In this document: piece after piece, positions 6,231 to 7,732 of the stretch | Position numbering within the stretch: the stretch's first letter is position 1 | Layout of the letters: every line of letters begins with the position of its first letter | From: JAICIG01 sp035532215 | GTDB taxonomy: Bacteria; Planctomycetota; Planctomycetia; Pirellulales; JAICIG01 | NCBI GenBank assembly: GCA_035532215.1 | Contig: DATKRK010000133.1 | Coordinates: forward strand, 1-7,732 | DNA length: 7,732 bases | Reading direction: 5' to 3' | Translations under genes and position numbers: made by a program | Notes under the pieces: model-generated | What the model was told of the DNA's origin: nothing | What the model saw: the letters and a program-made list of their open reading frames with translations, nothing else | Databases searched by the model: none

Positions 6231-6645
6231 GAAAAGCGGCCGACGCTATTCTATCCGCGCCATAACGGAGGTAAAGGCGACGGTCTGGGCGCGCGAGTTC
6301 CCAGCGCGGCCTTCGACCGCAACCGATGAAAGGGTCCGTTGAACGTGGACTCGGCTGGCTCCTCGATCAGTACTGCGGCCAGTGGATCGGCTTCGCCGAG
6401 GAAGGCCAGCCCGCACAGATCGTTCGCCGCCGGCGACCCGGGCTACCCAACGGCGGAAGCTGATCGGGCCGCCAAAGTGGTTTTGCGCGGGGCTGAGGCT
6501 ACGGCGATTTAGCGACGCGACCCGTGAGATAGAGATCTCCTTCCAATCGCCGCCCGTCACCGCCAAACATTCTATACCCCGGCCGCGTGGCGAGTTTGGG
6601 CTTCAGAGCGGCTTCCAGGGCAGCCGGAGCAGTTGGGCAGTGACA
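6231..6645. other. Gap between the toxin and dioxygenase genes, no convincing gene
   Basis: The only mildly coding-like stretch is a plus-strand 45-codon frame at 6326-6463 (MKGSVERGLGWLLDQYCGQW...) with a good third-position G/C bias but no ribosome binding site and a low-quality Arg/Pro/Gly end (VRRRRPGLPNGGS). It may be a gene remnant. The rest has frequent stops in the remaining frames, or is open only as an antisense extension of the toxin gene. Confidence 0.4.
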
Positions 6646-7038
6646 TTAGGCCGTCGGGAGCAGAGGGATCGCGTAGGCCGCGACATCCGGATCGACGGTG
6701 GCGACCGTCAGCCCATGCTGGAGTGCCTGGGCGACCAGCAGTCGGTCGAACGGGTCGCGATTGAGTGGCGGCAAGCGGGCCAATGGCGGCATTGCCCCCT
6801 CGTCCACCGGCAGGCTGGCGATCCCGTGCGCGTCCCGCTGCTGCGGCAGGTAATCGGCCGGCGGGCCCGGCAGGGGAAGTTTACCGAGCCCGTGCTTGAT
6901 CACTGCCTCCCAGACCGACGCGACACTCAGATACACCTCGTTCCCCGGATCCTGGATGGCCGCCCGGAAGGTGGCCGGCAGCTTCGGGTCGGCGGTGATG
7001 TACCAGAGCAGCACGTGCGTGTCGAGCAGCAGCCTTAT
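6646..7038 (-). CDS. vapC: PIN-domain toxin (VapC-type ribonuclease) lacking a canonical start codon
   Basis: VapC toxins are Mg2+-dependent RNases that cleave specific RNAs (often initiator tRNA or rRNA) and are held inactive by their antitoxin. Starting at ATA 7038 the protein is 130 residues, the normal family length: (M)RLLLDTHVLLWYI.... The four acidic active-site residues are all present: D6 (LLLDTH), E44 (ASVWEAVIK), D98 (NRDPFDRLLVAQA) and D116 (TVDPDVAAY). However, no ATG, GTG or TTG exists upstream of D6. The first canonical candidate, GTG 7014, would remove D6 and should give an inactive product. ATA 7038-7036 overlaps the antitoxin stop as ATAA. CTG 7032 lies 8 bases after an AAGGGG site (7041-7046) and would give LLDTHVLLW with the active site intact. 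The toxin is therefore either made inefficiently from a rare start or silenced. It is co-transcribed with the antitoxin gene at 7035-7292. The family call is firm; whether it is expressed is not. Confidence 0.88.
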   Translation of the reverse strand: MRLLLDTHVLLWYITADPKLPATFRAAIQDPGNEVYLSVASVWEAVIKHGLGKLPLPGPPADYLPQQRDAHGIASLPVDEGAMPPLARLPPLNRDPFDRLLVAQALQHGLTVATVDPDVAAYAIPLLPTA

Positions 7039-7292
7039 CGCCCCTTGAACTCGCGGAGCCCCTCGAACTCCCGGAGGATGTCCTCGGGGAGGGGGGCGTC
7101 GAAGTCGTCTGGGACGACGAATGCCCCGGCAGCCAGCCCGAACGGACGGGGGCCGGGCCGGGGAACGGCGATGGGCCGCAGCTCAGCGACGGGGCGGCCG
7201 CCGCGGACAACGAGGAGGTGCTCGCCGGCTTCGACCCGCGCGAGTAAGCCGACCGTGTTTTGTTGCAATTCCGTGAGGCTGACGGTAACCAT
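7035..7292 (-). CDS. Phd/YefM-family antitoxin of the PIN toxin
   Basis: This 85-residue DNA-binding antitoxin should neutralise the downstream PIN toxin and repress the shared promoter. The N-terminal Phd/YefM fold is clear: MVTVSLTELQQNTVGLLARV, then EAGEHLLVVRGGRPVAELRP, the usual beta-alpha-alpha-beta pattern with the conserved RGGRPVAEL strand turn. The C-terminal toxin-binding tail carries RPFGLAAGAFVVPDDFDAPL and PEDILREFEG, the form commonly paired with PIN toxins. The start is ATG 7292. There is almost no room for a ribosome binding site, because the probable -10 ends 6 bases upstream, so the mRNA may be leaderless. The TAA stop overlaps the expected toxin start codon. Confidence 0.92.
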   Translation of the reverse strand: MVTVSLTELQQNTVGLLARVEAGEHLLVVRGGRPVAELRPIAVPRPGPRPFGLAAGAFVVPDDFDAPLPEDILREFEGLREFKGR

Positions 7293-7298
7293 GGGATT

Positions 7299-7307
7299 AT
7301 TGTATCA
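7299..7307 (-). promoter_or_regulatory. Extended -10 promoter of the toxin-antitoxin operon
   Basis: On the minus strand this reads TGATACAAT, i.e. TGn followed by TACAAT (5 of 6 to TATAAT), six bases before the ATG at 7292. Transcription would start at or within a base or two of the ATG, giving a leaderless message. I see no good -35, which fits an extended -10 promoter. Confidence 0.55.
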
Positions 7308-7334
7308 GCGGCGGCCGGGCCGAACCAGCCGCTG
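7306..7334. promoter_or_regulatory. Inverted repeat across the antitoxin promoter, probable operator
   Basis: CAGCGGC (7306-7312) and GCCGCTG (7328-7334) are perfect 7-base inverted arms, 22 bases centre to centre. The left arm touches the TG of the extended -10 and the right arm covers the -35 region. Phd/YefM antitoxins usually bind short palindromes over their own promoter, so this is a good candidate site for autorepression. No match to a named operator was tested. Confidence 0.45.
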
Positions 7335-7338
7335 CATC

Positions 7339-7385
7339 GCTGGTTGATTCACCCATCCTTACCCAGTCGCTGTTCGACTCACCCC
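7339..7385 (+). repeat. Two 17-base direct repeats, 30-base period
   Basis: CGCTGGTTGATTCACCC (7339-7355) and CGCTGTTCGACTCACCC (7369-7385) agree at 14 of 17 positions. They lie just upstream of the toxin-antitoxin promoter and its inverted repeat. A third copy was not found. They could be additional regulator sites or a local duplication. Confidence 0.4.
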
Positions 7386-7623
7386 CGGTCATTGAGCGAA
7401 AACAGCTTGTGGCTATTGCCCTCATCGGATCCAACGGCGACGACCGGTGGCCCAAGGCTGGGCGCGCGCAAGCTCGTGGCTGTCGAAAAATCCGCGCGGC
7501 CCGTGTTTTCCAGGCAATTTTTTGAAAAACATCTCCGCGAAGATGGCAACCATTCTCGACTTCGCGCGTAGAATACGCGGAGTTCTGGCTGGAACGGGGA
7601 GTCATCTTCACGGAGGAGAACGG
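7386..7623. other. Non-coding region, probably including the left end of an insertion sequence
   Basis: No convincing gene is present. A T/A-rich patch (around 7503-7530, TTTTCC...TTTTTTGAAAAA) stands out from the G+C-rich surroundings and is where I would look for the insertion sequence's left terminal repeat. The opposite end is outside the window, so the terminus cannot be defined. CGCGTA-GAA-TACGCG (7565-7579) is a perfect 6-bp hairpin containing a TAGAAT that could be a -10 for the transposase; no clear -35 accompanies it. Confidence 0.4.
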
Positions 7624-7732
7624 GTGCGGAAAGCGTTTTCACGGCAGCAGCGGTTGGATTGTCCGAGCATCGGCGAGGTCGAACTCAATCTGGAGTGTCG
7701 TCACGAACTCATTCCCATTCTCAAGGGAGTGC
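7624..7732 (+). CDS. Transposase, 5' end only (ISNCY-type)
   Basis: Only the first 36 codons are in the window: (M)RKAFSRQQRLDCPSIGEVEL, then NLECRHELIPILKGV, running off the edge. The start is GTG 7624, supported by a strong GGAGGAG site at 7612-7618 with 5-base spacing. The pattern RLDC.SI..VELNLECR.E.IPIL.. is the N-terminus I recall for ISNCY-family transposases in planctomycetes, DDE-type enzymes that move their own element. The family call rests on this short stretch and memory. The gene reads away from the toxin-antitoxin operon. Confidence 0.7.
   Translation, partial: MRKAFSRQQRLDCPSIGEVELNLECRHELIPILKGV

Noticed and set aside
6326..6463. Plus-strand 45-codon gene
   Set aside because: No ribosome binding site, no recognisable family, poor C-terminal sequence; kept only as a possible remnant.
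6646..7014. Toxin start at GTG 7014
   Set aside because: It is the first standard start codon in the frame, but it cuts off the conserved LLLDTH segment with the first catalytic aspartate, which is present in frame just upstream.
6382..7347. Plus-strand open frame of 321 codons
   Set aside because: Antisense to the clear toxin and antitoxin genes; Arg/Pro/Ser-rich without motifs.

Overview
The window is G+C-rich, compactly coded bacterial DNA that most resembles a planctomycete (Pirellulales-like) accessory region. This is an inference from three things: a palindromic intergenic element of the AACCCGAAGCG...CGCTTCGGGTT type that I associate with those genomes, a closing transposase start of a kind I recall from planctomycete ISNCY-type elements, and the general protein style. 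No rRNA, tRNA or CRISPR array was seen.

Layout. Positions 1-132 hold the end of something unidentifiable, open in several frames. A plus-strand cluster of three genes of unproven function follows: 491-1351 (unknown, with a suspect 3' end), 1165-2001 and 2006-3625 (two helical proteins whose C-terminal regions look alike and resemble Imm49-type immunity proteins; low certainty). This cluster converges on a minus-strand block. The 293-base convergent gap (3626-3918) is packed with inverted repeats, including an almost perfect 21-bp-arm hairpin. Inverted copies of a 15-base sequence (127-141 and 3770-3784) bracket the plus-strand cluster.

The minus-strand block, read right to left, begins with a Phd/YefM-type antitoxin (7292-7035) and an overlapping PIN-domain VapC-type toxin (7038-6646). 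After about 510 bases without a convincing gene comes a 2-oxoglutarate/Fe(II) dioxygenase with the full HxD...H...R iron and co-substrate set (6131-4746), then a conserved protein of unknown function (4653-3919). The right edge holds the first 36 codons of a plus-strand transposase (7624 onward), divergent from the toxin-antitoxin operon.

The most notable observation is the antitoxin/toxin junction. It reads ATAA where this class of operon usually has ATGA. One G-to-A change would keep the antitoxin stop (TGA to TAA) but turn the toxin's ATG into ATA. All catalytic acids of the toxin are intact, but no canonical start codon exists upstream of the first one. The toxin therefore depends on a non-canonical start (ATA, or a well-spaced CTG), or is silenced. 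The antitoxin promoter also looks leaderless, with an inverted repeat lying across it.
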